From Lachnospiraceae bacterium (GTDB lineage Bacteria; Bacillota; Clostridia; Lachnospirales; Lachnospiraceae), in the NCBI GenBank assembly GCA_017964745.1, contig JAGCRJ010000008.1, forward strand, positions 1 through 11,358: a DNA stretch of 11,358 nt. The letters run 5' to 3'. The translations under genes were made by a program, and so were the position numbers. A model generated the notes under the pieces. The model ran no database searches, had not been told where the DNA came from, and worked only from the letters and a program-made list of their open reading frames with translations. Below, piece after piece: positions 1-6,705 of this stretch (within the stretch, counting starts at the first letter, position 1; each line of letters begins with the position of its first letter).

Positions 1-627
1 CTCGGAGAATTCCTCTATGACCGTATCAATTCCGTCTTCCGTAATTATGACGGTCAGTTTTTCTCCGGCTTTTACTTTTTCTGTTTCGTCATCATCAGAT
101 CCCGGATCCGTTACCGTAACGGAAACCTTTCCGCTTGTCATGTAAAGGACTTCATTTCCGTTTTCATCGGTGCTTATAAATCCTGATGTTCCTCTTATTC
201 CAACGATCATTGTCGAAGTGGAGATCTCAAATGATTCATCATCACCCAGAGGCTTTTCTATATTGAAAAAGAGAGAACCTTCAGTGAGCTCAAGAACAAG
301 CTTTTTTCCTTTTCCGTAGAAAGTGGCGCTGCTGAGCTCCATGATCGTGACCATCCTGTTCTCGTCAAGCAGAACCCGTGCCTTGCTTTCCTCGTAGGTG
401 GACAGGGTATTTCCGTCACTGAGTCTTTTGTCCTCGGATACGGGGATGTCTTTTCCCGTTTTGTCGGTAAGGCTTATTTCACCCGTATAGTCTGACAGCC
501 TTATCGTCACAGCACTCATTTTACCCGCCGCGATCATAATTAGCAGAACACACAAAATGACCGCTAGAACCGCTGCAATGACCGAAAGTAATATTATTAT
601 TTTTTTGCTGCTTTTCGTTTTGTTCAA
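1..627 (-). CDS. Membrane-anchored FecR-domain protein (partial, C-terminus off the left edge)
   Basis: I translated this by hand from the reverse complement; 209 codons are open to the window edge. The start is a TTG at 627-625, nine bases after a GGGGAG ribosome binding site. The nearby ATG is in another frame. The protein has a short Lys-rich cytoplasmic start (residues 2-9), one hydrophobic membrane segment (about 10-34), then an extracytoplasmic part. From about residue 68 it matches the FecR beta domain: LSDGNTLST near the start, a middle VLELTEGSLFFNI, and the diagnostic MIVGIRGTSGFIS before a LYMTSGKVSV strand. FecR domains in Gram-negative FecR proteins regulate sigma factors. In Firmicutes, membrane-anchored FecR proteins are mostly uncharacterised, with proposed envelope or sugar-binding roles. 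No sigma-factor gene is visible beside it. It is divergent from the lipoprotein at 834. The domain call is firm; the function is unknown. Confidence 0.85.
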   Translation of the reverse strand, partial: MNKTKSSKKIIILLSVIAAVLAVILCVLLIMIAAGKMSAVTIRLSDYTGEISLTDKTGKDIPVSEDKRLSDGNTLSTYEESKARVLLDENRMVTIMELSSATFYGKGKKLVLELTEGSLFFNIEKPLGDDESFEISTSTMIVGIRGTSGFISTDENGNEVLYMTSGKVSVTVTDPGSDDDETEKVKAGEKLTVIITEDGIDTVIEEFSE

Positions 628-675
628 GATGCATTTCTCCCCTGTATGATCCGTATGCCGGACCGTCATACCGGT

Positions 676-704
676 ATTATATAACAAATGCGTGACCGTT
701 GGGT
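676..704 (-). promoter_or_regulatory. Candidate promoter of the FecR-domain gene
   Basis: On the minus strand there is a perfect TATAAT at 681-676. It would place the transcript start near 669 and give a leader of about 40 bases to the TTG start. No good -35 box lies 16-18 bases upstream (ACCCAA at 704-699 is poor), so an activator or an alternative arrangement may be needed. The call rests on the -10 box alone. Confidence 0.35.
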
Positions 705-711
705 ATTCATT

Positions 712-742
712 AAGGCTTTCTTAAGGTTGCTCCGTAAGCCTT
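712..742. repeat. Inverted repeat in the divergent promoter region
   Basis: AAGGCTT at 712-718 is matched by AAGCCTT at 736-742, with a 17-base spacer. The right arm overlaps the candidate -35 box (741-746) of the lipoprotein gene, so this could be a regulator site for the divergent pair. The 7-bp arms could also arise by chance. Confidence 0.3.
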
Positions 743-768
743 GTTACGTGCGATTCCTATGCTAATAT
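741..768 (+). promoter_or_regulatory. Candidate sigma-A promoter of the 657-aa lipoprotein gene
   Basis: TTGTTA at 741-746 and TAATAT at 763-768 are separated by 16 bases. Each matches four of six consensus positions. Transcription would start near 775, about 60 bases before the ATG at 834. The spacing is acceptable and the match moderate. It is the best candidate I see in this gap. Confidence 0.35.
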
Positions 769-833
769 GGTAATCGTAATTGATCTGCACATTTATGAGC
801 GGAGAGACTTGAGTTTTACCAGAGGAAATACAC

Positions 834-2807
834 ATGAAAAGAAAACTGATTAAATACCTTTTTATAGGTTTGACTGTTTTGACTTTGACCGGATGCGGTT
901 CTATCGTCGATGATTCATTGGTGGACAGGGACGAGTATGACGTCGAAGAAGATGACGATGATGAAGGCGAAGACGATGAAGAGAAAGAAGACGAAGATGA
1001 GGAAGTGACCGAGGAGAAAACTTCTGAATCAAAGCTGATCCTTTCACGCGATACCACTTCGGACATTTTCTATGTCGCCTCCGAAAGCGGTGAAAACATA
1101 GACCAGATCACGCGTAAGGATCTTGCGGAAAATATTTCCGCATCCGACAGCAAGCTGTACCGCGTGGATGCGCAGGAGCAGTATTTACAGAGCGCACTTG
1201 CATGCGAAGGAGACGGATTCTTTTTCTTCAAGGATTCCAATTATTACGATGAGACCGGTGAATATGTCTATCTCGTATATGCGGTAAGTGCCGATGACCA
1301 TAAGCTCTATCCCATCTGGGAAGATCGTGAGAATCACTACATCGAGGCCTGCGATTATTATGACGGATGCCTGTATGTGGATTATAACCTCGGTTATGAC
1401 TACGATACGGACAGAACACTCGGTGTAAAGGAAGTATGCTACGAATACGATCCTTCTTCCGATTCCTTCATAGAGAAAGAATCCGAATATGCATCCGTTA
1501 TCGAAGAGATCAACTCAAAGGGCATAAGGATCCTGGGCTCAAGATGTGCCGGCTGGGACAATGTCGACAGCTATACCCGTGACTTTAAGGAATGCGGATA
1601 TGTACTGGCAAATACCGGTGAAGGATACGCTGTGATCAACGAAAAGGGCATTTCCCTTGATATTCCCGGAACGGAGAATGTGTACATTTCATTCTATGCT
1701 CCCGGCTACATCTTCTATGATGACAGCAATTATGACGGAAACAGAGCGACCGTATATGTCTATGACATTAACGCCGGAAATGAAAAGGCGATCGCATCCG
1801 ATGTTGAAAGTACTGTTTTTCTCGGAAGAGACGGATCCAAAATGTATTACCTTACCGGAAGCTATGAGGAGTACGGCATAACTCATAACCGTATCTACGC
1901 GTACAATACGGAAAACGGTGAAAACAATCTTGTTTATGAAGCAAAGAGCGTTCCCGGGGTCGGGCTGGCTTATCCCGGCGCCGAGGGCTTCAAGGTTTCA
2001 AATGACAGGATCTATATGGTCGATTTTGAAGACGGTGATCTTAAGTGGTTCAGTGCCGATGTATCGGACGGAAAAGCGGAGTTTAAAGATATCTACTGTC
2101 TCGAGCAGCATGTAGATCTGTTCGATTACGGAACCGTTACGTATGCATCTTATTCACATGCATGCCCTAACTGCGGAACACTGCTTGACTTAAGATATGC
2201 CGAGTGCTTTGTCCTTGATGATAAGTATTCCGAACATGCGGATACCATCAATGCATATATGTATGAGAACATGATGACCTTCGTCGACGATAATACCCTT
2301 GAGGCGGAAGGCTATATCGGGTCCGAATGTGCGGACCATCAGGCAAATCCCACATGGTATCGCGTGACCGATGACTGGACGGTTACCGGAGTCGGCATCA
2401 TAGATGATAAGTATCTTACGGTTAACATGGGCGGATACTGGTATGGCGGCGGTGCTCACGGCTACCCTTCAAGAAATCAGTATCTCTTCGATCTTGAGAC
2501 CGGAGAAGAGAAGTCCATCGGGGATTTCTACACCGGAACCGAGAAGCAGTTCAAGGAACTCGTTGCGGAAAAGACCAGGGATTATTATCTGAGCCTTGAT
2601 CCCAATTCGAATCCTTTCTACACGGATGATGAAGACATTATCTATTCCGACGCATATGAAAACGTATACCTTGAAGACGGTAATATCGAATATCTGGAAG
2701 ACGGAATAATCTATTACTATCCTCCTTATCTGATGGGACCTTATGCTGCGGGATATATTGACATATTCATTCCCTACAGTGAGCTTCTCGGAAGAGCAAG
2801 CCTGTAA
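834..2807 (+). CDS. Surface lipoprotein with acidic linker, propeller-like region and C-terminal RsiV-like DUF4163/DUF3298 module
   Basis: The 657-residue protein has a type II signal peptide: MKRK start, hydrophobic stretch, and lipobox LTGC with the lipidated Cys at 21. It should therefore sit on the outer face of the membrane. Residues 26-62 are almost all Asp/Glu, a flexible acidic spacer. Residues about 65-425 hold repeated strands such as GCLYVDY, RIYAYNTENGE and RIYMVDFEDGD, which suggest a beta-propeller; that is inference. The C-terminus matches the DUF4163/DUF3298 pair: GVGIIDDKYLTVNMGGYW, YGGGAHG (537-543), YLFDLETGE, then PYAAG (636-640) and IPYSELLG at the end. This module is known from RsiV, the lysozyme-binding anti-sigma factor, and PdaC. 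There is no sigma-binding domain here. A CPNC motif (444-447) and Cys458 sit at the front of the module. The start has AGAGGA eight bases upstream. It is a paralogue of the partial gene at 10197. The ligand is unknown. Confidence 0.88.
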   Translation: MKRKLIKYLFIGLTVLTLTGCGSIVDDSLVDRDEYDVEEDDDDEGEDDEEKEDEDEEVTEEKTSESKLILSRDTTSDIFYVASESGENIDQITRKDLAENISASDSKLYRVDAQEQYLQSALACEGDGFFFFKDSNYYDETGEYVYLVYAVSADDHKLYPIWEDRENHYIEACDYYDGCLYVDYNLGYDYDTDRTLGVKEVCYEYDPSSDSFIEKESEYASVIEEINSKGIRILGSRCAGWDNVDSYTRDFKECGYVLANTGEGYAVINEKGISLDIPGTENVYISFYAPGYIFYDDSNYDGNRATVYVYDINAGNEKAIASDVESTVFLGRDGSKMYYLTGSYEEYGITHNRIYAYNTENGENNLVYEAKSVPGVGLAYPGAEGFKVSNDRIYMVDFEDGDLKWFSADVSDGKAEFKDIYCLEQHVDLFDYGTVTYASYSHACPNCGTLLDLRYAECFVLDDKYSEHADTINAYMYENMMTFVDDNTLEAEGYIGSECADHQANPTWYRVTDDWTVTGVGIIDDKYLTVNMGGYWYGGGAHGYPSRNQYLFDLETGEEKSIGDFYTGTEKQFKELVAEKTRDYYLSLDPNSNPFYTDDEDIIYSDAYENVYLEDGNIEYLEDGIIYYYPPYLMGPYAAGYIDIFIPYSELLGRASL

Positions 2808-2863
2808 TCTTTGCAGATCCGGCTTTTTCAAGCCCGGTTTATATATATGCAGATCGCGCGAAG

Positions 2864-2896
2864 GAAGACGGAGCCGTAAGGCTTCGTCTTCTTTTT
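2864..2896 (+). terminator. Rho-independent terminator after the lipoprotein gene
   Basis: GAAGACGGAGCC (2864-2875), loop GTAA, and GGCTTCGTCTTC (2880-2891) form a 12-bp stem with one G-U pair, followed by TTTTT (2892-2896). It ends just before the TetR operator region, so it insulates the next operon. A smaller hairpin (2819-2837, bulged, without a T run) precedes it directly after the stop codon. Confidence 0.9.
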
Positions 2897-2901
2897 GTGC
2901 A

Positions 2902-2924
2902 TTTTTCGACCGACGGTCGAAAAA
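2902..2924. promoter_or_regulatory. TetR-family operator 1 (perfect palindrome)
   Basis: The arm TTTTTCGACCG (2902-2912) is followed by a single central A and the exact complement CGGTCGAAAAA (2914-2924), giving 11-bp perfect arms. It ends four bases before the -35 box of the tetR promoter. Its core CGAC(N5)GTCG recurs on the other side of that promoter. The most likely ligand is the TetR regulator encoded at 3049. Confidence 0.8.
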
Positions 2925-2928
2925 TATC

Positions 2929-2957
2929 TTGACAGGTTCAAAATGATACGCTAACAT
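2929..2957 (+). promoter_or_regulatory. Sigma-A promoter of the tetR-MFS-CPBP operon
   Basis: A consensus TTGACA (2929-2934) and TAACAT (2952-2957) are separated by an optimal 17 bases. The start would be near 2964, inside operator 2, with a leader of about 85 bases. The promoter is bracketed by the two operators, so bound repressor should block polymerase. Confidence 0.75.
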
Positions 2958-2963
2958 AAAAAC

Positions 2964-2976
2964 CGACCGATAGTCG
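2964..2976. promoter_or_regulatory. TetR-family operator 2 (core half-sites)
   Basis: CGACCGATAGTCG repeats the CGAC(N5)GTCG core of operator 1 and is followed by the same AAAAA flank. Outside the four outer core bases of each half the symmetry is imperfect, so it is probably the weaker site. Its centre (2970) is 57 bp from that of operator 1 (2913), and it covers the predicted transcript start. Confidence 0.7.
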
Positions 2977-3048
2977 AAAAAGAAAACCCTAGACCATCAG
3001 ACCCGGAAACAGAAATAAACCGTCACACAGAGCATCGGAGACAGACAT

Positions 3049-3654
3049 ATGAGAAAAGGTGAGAAAAGAAAACAGGAGCTTCTTGCGATCGCATACAGGC
3101 TATTTGTCACGCGCGGCTATGAGAACACGTCCGTTGATGACATTATTGAAGAAGCCGGCATAGCAAAGGGTACCTACTATTACTATTTCGAGAGCAAGGA
3201 ACAGACGCTCGAGGAAGTTATTGGAATGATGATTGAAGAGGAGACAGAGACCGCAAAGCAGATCCTTGCATCACCCATCCCCGTGCCTCAGAAGATCGCA
3301 GCAATCATCTCGTCGTTCAGACCCGCGCCCGAAGAGCAGTCGATCGAGGGAGCACTCATGCGGCCGGAGAATACCCTGATGCATGACAAGATCAGAGAAA
3401 AGCTTTATGAGACTGCCGTGCCCATACTTTCCGAGGTTGTAAAGGAGGGCATAAAGGAAGGGATCTTTTCGTGCGATAACATTCCCGAACGTGTGAGGAT
3501 GCTCCTTGTTGTAAGCAGCGATATTTTTGATGAAGGCAGATTTACAAAGCGTGATATCGACGTATTCATAGATATGACTGAAAAGCTCCTCGGTGCTGAG
3601 CCCGGAACCATGGACTTTGTGAGAGGGCTTATCAGAAAGCAGAAAAAGAAATGA
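3049..3654 (+). CDS. TetR-family transcriptional repressor
   Basis: The 201-residue length is typical of TetR regulators. The N-terminal domain is clear: helix 1 KRKQELLAIAYRLFVTRGY, then TSVDDIIEEAGIAKGTYYYYF (about 27-47), where the GIAKGTYYYYF recognition helix and the following ESKEQ match the family. The C-terminal ligand/dimer domain (about 60-201) is divergent, as usual, so the inducer cannot be named. Two matching palindromes flank its own promoter, which makes autorepression and control of the downstream MFS and CPBP genes likely. A CGGAG site lies eight bases before the ATG. Its stop overlaps the next start as ATGA (3651-3654). Confidence 0.93.
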   Translation: MRKGEKRKQELLAIAYRLFVTRGYENTSVDDIIEEAGIAKGTYYYYFESKEQTLEEVIGMMIEEETETAKQILASPIPVPQKIAAIISSFRPAPEEQSIEGALMRPENTLMHDKIREKLYETAVPILSEVVKEGIKEGIFSCDNIPERVRMLLVVSSDIFDEGRFTKRDIDVFIDMTEKLLGAEPGTMDFVRGLIRKQKKK

Positions 3655-4895
3655 AAACAAAAAGCAATTTCCCGAAATATCTGCTCCTCTGGACCGGTGA
3701 GCTTATCTCATCGATAGGAGGAGGACTTACAAGCTTCGGACTCGGAGTATATATATTTCAGATGACCGGAAGTGCGGCGAGCATGGCGCTGGTCACACTT
3801 CTGGGATTTCTTCCGACTCTACTTTTGTCCGTACCCGCCGGGGTTCTTGCGGACAGGTATGACAGAAGACTTCTGATGATGGTGGGAGACGGGTGCTCGG
3901 CGCTCGGCGTTGTCTTCATTCTGATCTGTATGATCAGGGGAGGAGCATCACTGATTCAGATATGCATCGGCGTATCGGTGAGTGCGGTCTTTTCCGCACT
4001 GCTTGAGCCGTCATTCAGGGCCACCATCACGGATCTTCTGACCGAGGATAAGTATTCCAAGGCGAGCGGTCTGGTATCGCTTGCGGGAAGTGCGAGATAT
4101 CTTTTTTCCCCCGTTATTGCAGGATTCCTTCTGACAGTAAGCGACGTAAGCCTGTTACTTGTCATAGATATCTGCACATTCATCCTGACCGTCATAAGCG
4201 CTGCCGTCGTTAGAAGAGGTATCGCCGGTAAGGAAGCGGGTGCGAAGGAGGCGTTTCTTCAGAGTCTTAAGGAAGGATGGAATATCCTGAACGCTAAGAA
4301 GGGCATCCTTAAGCTTGTGCTCATATCATCCGCGATCACTCTTTTCATGGGTGCGTTCCAGATACTTGCAGAGCCCCTCATTCTTTCTTTTGCGGATGCA
4401 AGAACGCTGGGCATAGCGGAAACGGTATGTGCATGCGGAATGCTTGCGAGCGGGATTGTCCTCGGAGTTAAGGGCATAAAGAAAAATTATGTCGGGATCC
4501 TCAGCCTTTCACTTGCGCTGTCCGGTGTTTTTATGCTCGGTTTCGGCCTGGTAGAAAACATCTTTATCATATGTATTTTCGGGTTTCTTTTTTTCGCCGC
4601 ACTTCCGTTTGCCAATAACTGCCTGGATTATCTGATGCGTACAAATATTCCGGCTGAGGCTCAGGGAAGGGCATGGGGTCTGATAGGTTTTCTTTCACAG
4701 CTCGGTTATGTGGCCGCGTATGCCGTATCGGGTGCGGCAGCGGATGCTATCGGTAAGGTAAGCGGGCGTGGAGTCGGAAGAGGAGCTGCGGGAGTTGTGC
4801 TGATCTCGGGGATCTGCCTTGCGGTCGTCTCGGCCTCCATACTGCTGTCCCACAGCATCAGGGAATTGGAAAAGAAGGAATTACAAGGAGAATGA
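3651..4895 (+). CDS. MFS drug-type efflux transporter (MefA-like)
   Basis: At 414 residues it has the length of a 12-helix major facilitator. The sequence is hydrophobic throughout, and the loop between helices 2 and 3 carries the MFS signature GVLADRYDRR (64-73). The N-terminus (FPKYLLLWTGELISSIGGGLTSFGLGVYIFQMTGSAASMALV, read in pieces) resembles the macrolide-efflux/MFS_3 group. That group exports drugs or other amphipathic compounds with proton exchange. The substrate is not determined. Its start overlaps the tetR stop, and its own ribosome binding site is poor, so translation is probably coupled to the regulator. This is the classic layout of a repressor with the pump it controls. It ends just before the CPBP gene. 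Confidence 0.88.
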   Translation: MKTKSNFPKYLLLWTGELISSIGGGLTSFGLGVYIFQMTGSAASMALVTLLGFLPTLLLSVPAGVLADRYDRRLLMMVGDGCSALGVVFILICMIRGGASLIQICIGVSVSAVFSALLEPSFRATITDLLTEDKYSKASGLVSLAGSARYLFSPVIAGFLLTVSDVSLLLVIDICTFILTVISAAVVRRGIAGKEAGAKEAFLQSLKEGWNILNAKKGILKLVLISSAITLFMGAFQILAEPLILSFADARTLGIAETVCACGMLASGIVLGVKGIKKNYVGILSLSLALSGVFMLGFGLVENIFIICIFGFLFFAALPFANNCLDYLMRTNIPAEAQGRAWGLIGFLSQLGYVAAYAVSGAAADAIGKVSGRGVGRGAAGVVLISGICLAVVSASILLSHSIRELEKKELQGE

Positions 4896-4897
4896 TA

Positions 4898-5767
4898 ATG
4901 AAGACTTCAGCTAATGAAAATAAACCTTACAGATACAGACCGGTACTCTTTTTCGCTTTGGCGTATCTGTTCACATGGATATTCTGGATTCCTGCGACCA
5001 TACTGCCGGAAAACGTCGGAGCGCTTTTCATGCTGATCGGACTTCTTGCGCCCGCAGTCGTATCAACGGTATTCGTTCTCGTATCGGGAAACGATCTTCT
5101 CAGGAAGGATCTGAAGATAAAGCTTATCGGATTATACAAGGTTAAGTGGAAGAATGTCATTATAGCGATCGTGCAGTTTGCCGGGATAATCGTCATGTCC
5201 ATATTGCTTTCGCTCCTTTTCGGACAGCCTTTAAGCCAGTTTTCCTTTACCGAAGATTTTTCGTTCACCGGTGTTGGGGTTGCGGGAGCACTGCTTACCG
5301 TGACACTTGCGTCGATCATTGAGGAAGTGGGCTGGAAGGGATATTGTGAGGATTCGATAGGTGCTTATATGAACTGGTTCAGGGAGTCCCTGCTTTTCGG
5401 AGCATTATGGTCGTTCTGGCATCTTCCGCTTCTTTTTATCAAGGGAACCTATCAGGCGGGGCTGATGGTAAATCCTCTGTATGTCGTCAATTTCTTCATC
5501 AGCGGAATACCTCTCGGATTCATCATCACATGGGTATATCTCGCAAGTGACCGTTCGATCCTTGCGTGTATGATCTATCATCTGTTTGTGAATTTCATGC
5601 AGGAAAAGATCGCCATGACGCCCGAGACGAAATGCGTGGAGACACTGGTCGTCACTGCGGTAGCCGCATACCTGGTCATCAGGAACAAGGAGATGTTCTT
5701 TGAAACAAGGCATGTCGGAAAACTGCTTGAGACCAGATACGGAGAAGTTCAAACAGACGCTGAGTGA
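4898..5767 (+). CDS. CPBP-family intramembrane metalloprotease homologue
   Basis: This multi-helix membrane protein is 289 residues from the chosen start. The ABI/CPBP (CAAX protease and bacteriocin-processing) motifs are present in order: EEVGWKG (Glu142-Glu143), WSFWH (His175), and HLFVN (228-232). Motif 1 is EExxxR in most members and here has Lys in the Arg position. Family members are proposed membrane proteases; in bacteria some process or give immunity to bacteriocins, and many are uncharacterised. I chose the ATG at 4898 because AAGGAG (4885-4890) lies seven bases upstream. The ATG at 4892 overlaps the MFS stop but is only one base from that site. As the third gene of the TetR operon it may help tolerate the same compound; that is inference. 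Confidence 0.87.
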   Translation: MKTSANENKPYRYRPVLFFALAYLFTWIFWIPATILPENVGALFMLIGLLAPAVVSTVFVLVSGNDLLRKDLKIKLIGLYKVKWKNVIIAIVQFAGIIVMSILLSLLFGQPLSQFSFTEDFSFTGVGVAGALLTVTLASIIEEVGWKGYCEDSIGAYMNWFRESLLFGALWSFWHLPLLFIKGTYQAGLMVNPLYVVNFFISGIPLGFIITWVYLASDRSILACMIYHLFVNFMQEKIAMTPETKCVETLVVTAVAAYLVIRNKEMFFETRHVGKLLETRYGEVQTDAE

Positions 5768-5809
5768 GAATAAAACGTAAATGCATACCGGCAGATACGG
5801 ATGAAATAA

Positions 5810-5837
5810 AAAAGGCAGGTCATGCGTCCTGCCTTTT
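5810..5837. terminator. Bidirectional terminator between the CPBP and acyltransferase genes
   Basis: AAAAGGCAGG (5810-5819) pairs perfectly with CCTGCCTTTT (5828-5837) around the eight-base loop TCATGCGT. On the plus strand it ends in TTTTGTTT; on the minus strand it ends in a run of six T. It can therefore stop both converging transcripts. Confidence 0.9.
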
Positions 5838-5839
5838 GT

Positions 5840-6592
5840 TTATTGTTCCGGTATGATGTTCGGTGCTTTCTTGCCCTTTGCCGTAACCGCTTCGTTGATC
5901 TTGAGCATGATCTGAAGCTTTACGTAATCGGAGATCTCCTTGGATTTCATGTCCTTGTAATCTTCGTAGTACAGGGGCTTTAGGTAGTGGACCTGAGTGG
6001 TTATCTTCTTAAGGATATTGATGCCGAACGCCCTGTAGGAATCGACTATCGCTACGGGGACGATGGGGCTCTTTGCCATCATTGCGGCCTTGAACGCACC
6101 GGGAAGAAATTCCTGAACGGTATTTCTGTTGTGGTAATATCCGCCTTCGGGGAAGATGATGTAGATCCTTCCGTTCTTAACCTCGTCGGAAACGGCTTTG
6201 ATGCTCTTTACCTGTGAACGCAGATCGGATTTGTTGAGCCTGCATCCGTCGAGGATATCGACCATCTCGTCCGCGAGCGGCATCTTGGATCTGACTTCAT
6301 CCATTACGACCGTGCACGGTCTTTCGTGCGAATACATGATGCCGAGTGTATCGAACTTGCCCTGGTGATTGGGAAACATTACGTATCCGCCCTCCTTGGG
6401 AAGATACTCGGTTCCGGTGAACTTGGTCCTGATGCGCCCGTTGATCATCGTCTGCTTCATCATTCTCTTGATGAAAGCATATCTTTCCTCAATGGGATAA
6501 GAACTCTTGTGCTTGAGGATGTATCTGGACTTTATCATGAAATATATGATCCAGGGTATGGATACCAGTATTGTTAAATAGAATCTGAGCAT
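5840..6592 (-). CDS. 1-acyl-glycerol-3-phosphate acyltransferase (PlsC family)
   Basis: The 250-residue enzyme has an N-terminal membrane segment (about 4-20). The acyltransferase motifs are in order: NHQGKFD (75-81, the NHxxxxD catalytic His/Asp), DGCRLNKSD around 115-123 in the motif II region, FPEG (147-150), and IVPVAIVDSY (about 177-186). It should transfer an acyl chain to lysophosphatidic acid or a similar acceptor at the inner membrane face, in phospholipid synthesis. The exact acceptor cannot be read from sequence, and PlsC paralogues are common. GGAG lies six bases before the ATG. The gene stands alone between a shared terminator and a divergent promoter region. Confidence in the family is high. 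Confidence 0.92.
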   Translation of the reverse strand: MLRFYLTILVSIPWIIYFMIKSRYILKHKSSYPIEERYAFIKRMMKQTMINGRIRTKFTGTEYLPKEGGYVMFPNHQGKFDTLGIMYSHERPCTVVMDEVRSKMPLADEMVDILDGCRLNKSDLRSQVKSIKAVSDEVKNGRIYIIFPEGGYYHNRNTVQEFLPGAFKAAMMAKSPIVPVAIVDSYRAFGINILKKITTQVHYLKPLYYEDYKDMKSKEISDYVKLQIMLKINEAVTAKGKKAPNIIPEQ

Positions 6593-6630
6593 TTTTACTC
6601 CGGTGCCGCCTGCCTGAGACGGCTCAAAAG

Positions 6631-6659
6631 TTGACGATAAATTCGGTAAATATTACAAT
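6631..6659 (+). promoter_or_regulatory. Sigma-A promoter of the HAD-to-lipoprotein operon
   Basis: TTGACG (6631-6636) and TACAAT (6654-6659) are separated by exactly 17 bases; each matches five of six consensus positions. The transcript would start near 6666, 40 bases before the HAD start at 6706. This is the strongest promoter candidate in the right half and likely drives the five-gene operon. Confidence 0.8.
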
Positions 6660-6670
6660 TAATCGGTATG

Positions 6671-6699
6671 ATTTTAACATAGTGGAATATAGTATTCAA
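6671..6699 (-). promoter_or_regulatory. Candidate promoter of the plsC-type gene
   Basis: On the minus strand, TTGAAT (6699-6694) and TAAAAT (6676-6671) have a 17-base spacer; matches are four and five of six. The start would be near 6664, with a leader of about 70 bases. It faces the plus-strand promoter at 6631-6659, so each start site lies at the edge of the other. Confidence 0.55.
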
Positions 6700-6705
6700 A
6701 ACCTT

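Noticed and set aside
943..1010. GA-rich low-complexity tract as a possible repeat element
   Set aside because: It is simply the Asp/Glu-coding linker and has no regular repeat unit.
710..1066. Minus-strand frame with a long serine run
   Set aside because: It is the antisense reading of the Asp/Glu-rich linker (GAN codons) of the lipoprotein at 834. No ribosome binding site or protein-like composition supports it.
2812..2855. Direct repeat TGCAGATC at 2812-2819 and 2848-2855
   Set aside because: Eight bases repeated once near a hairpin can occur by chance, and no mobile element or further copy is visible.
6605..6623. Small stem GCCG/CGGC in the leader of the plsC-type gene
   Set aside because: A four-base stem with an 11-base loop is too weak to call a regulatory RNA.
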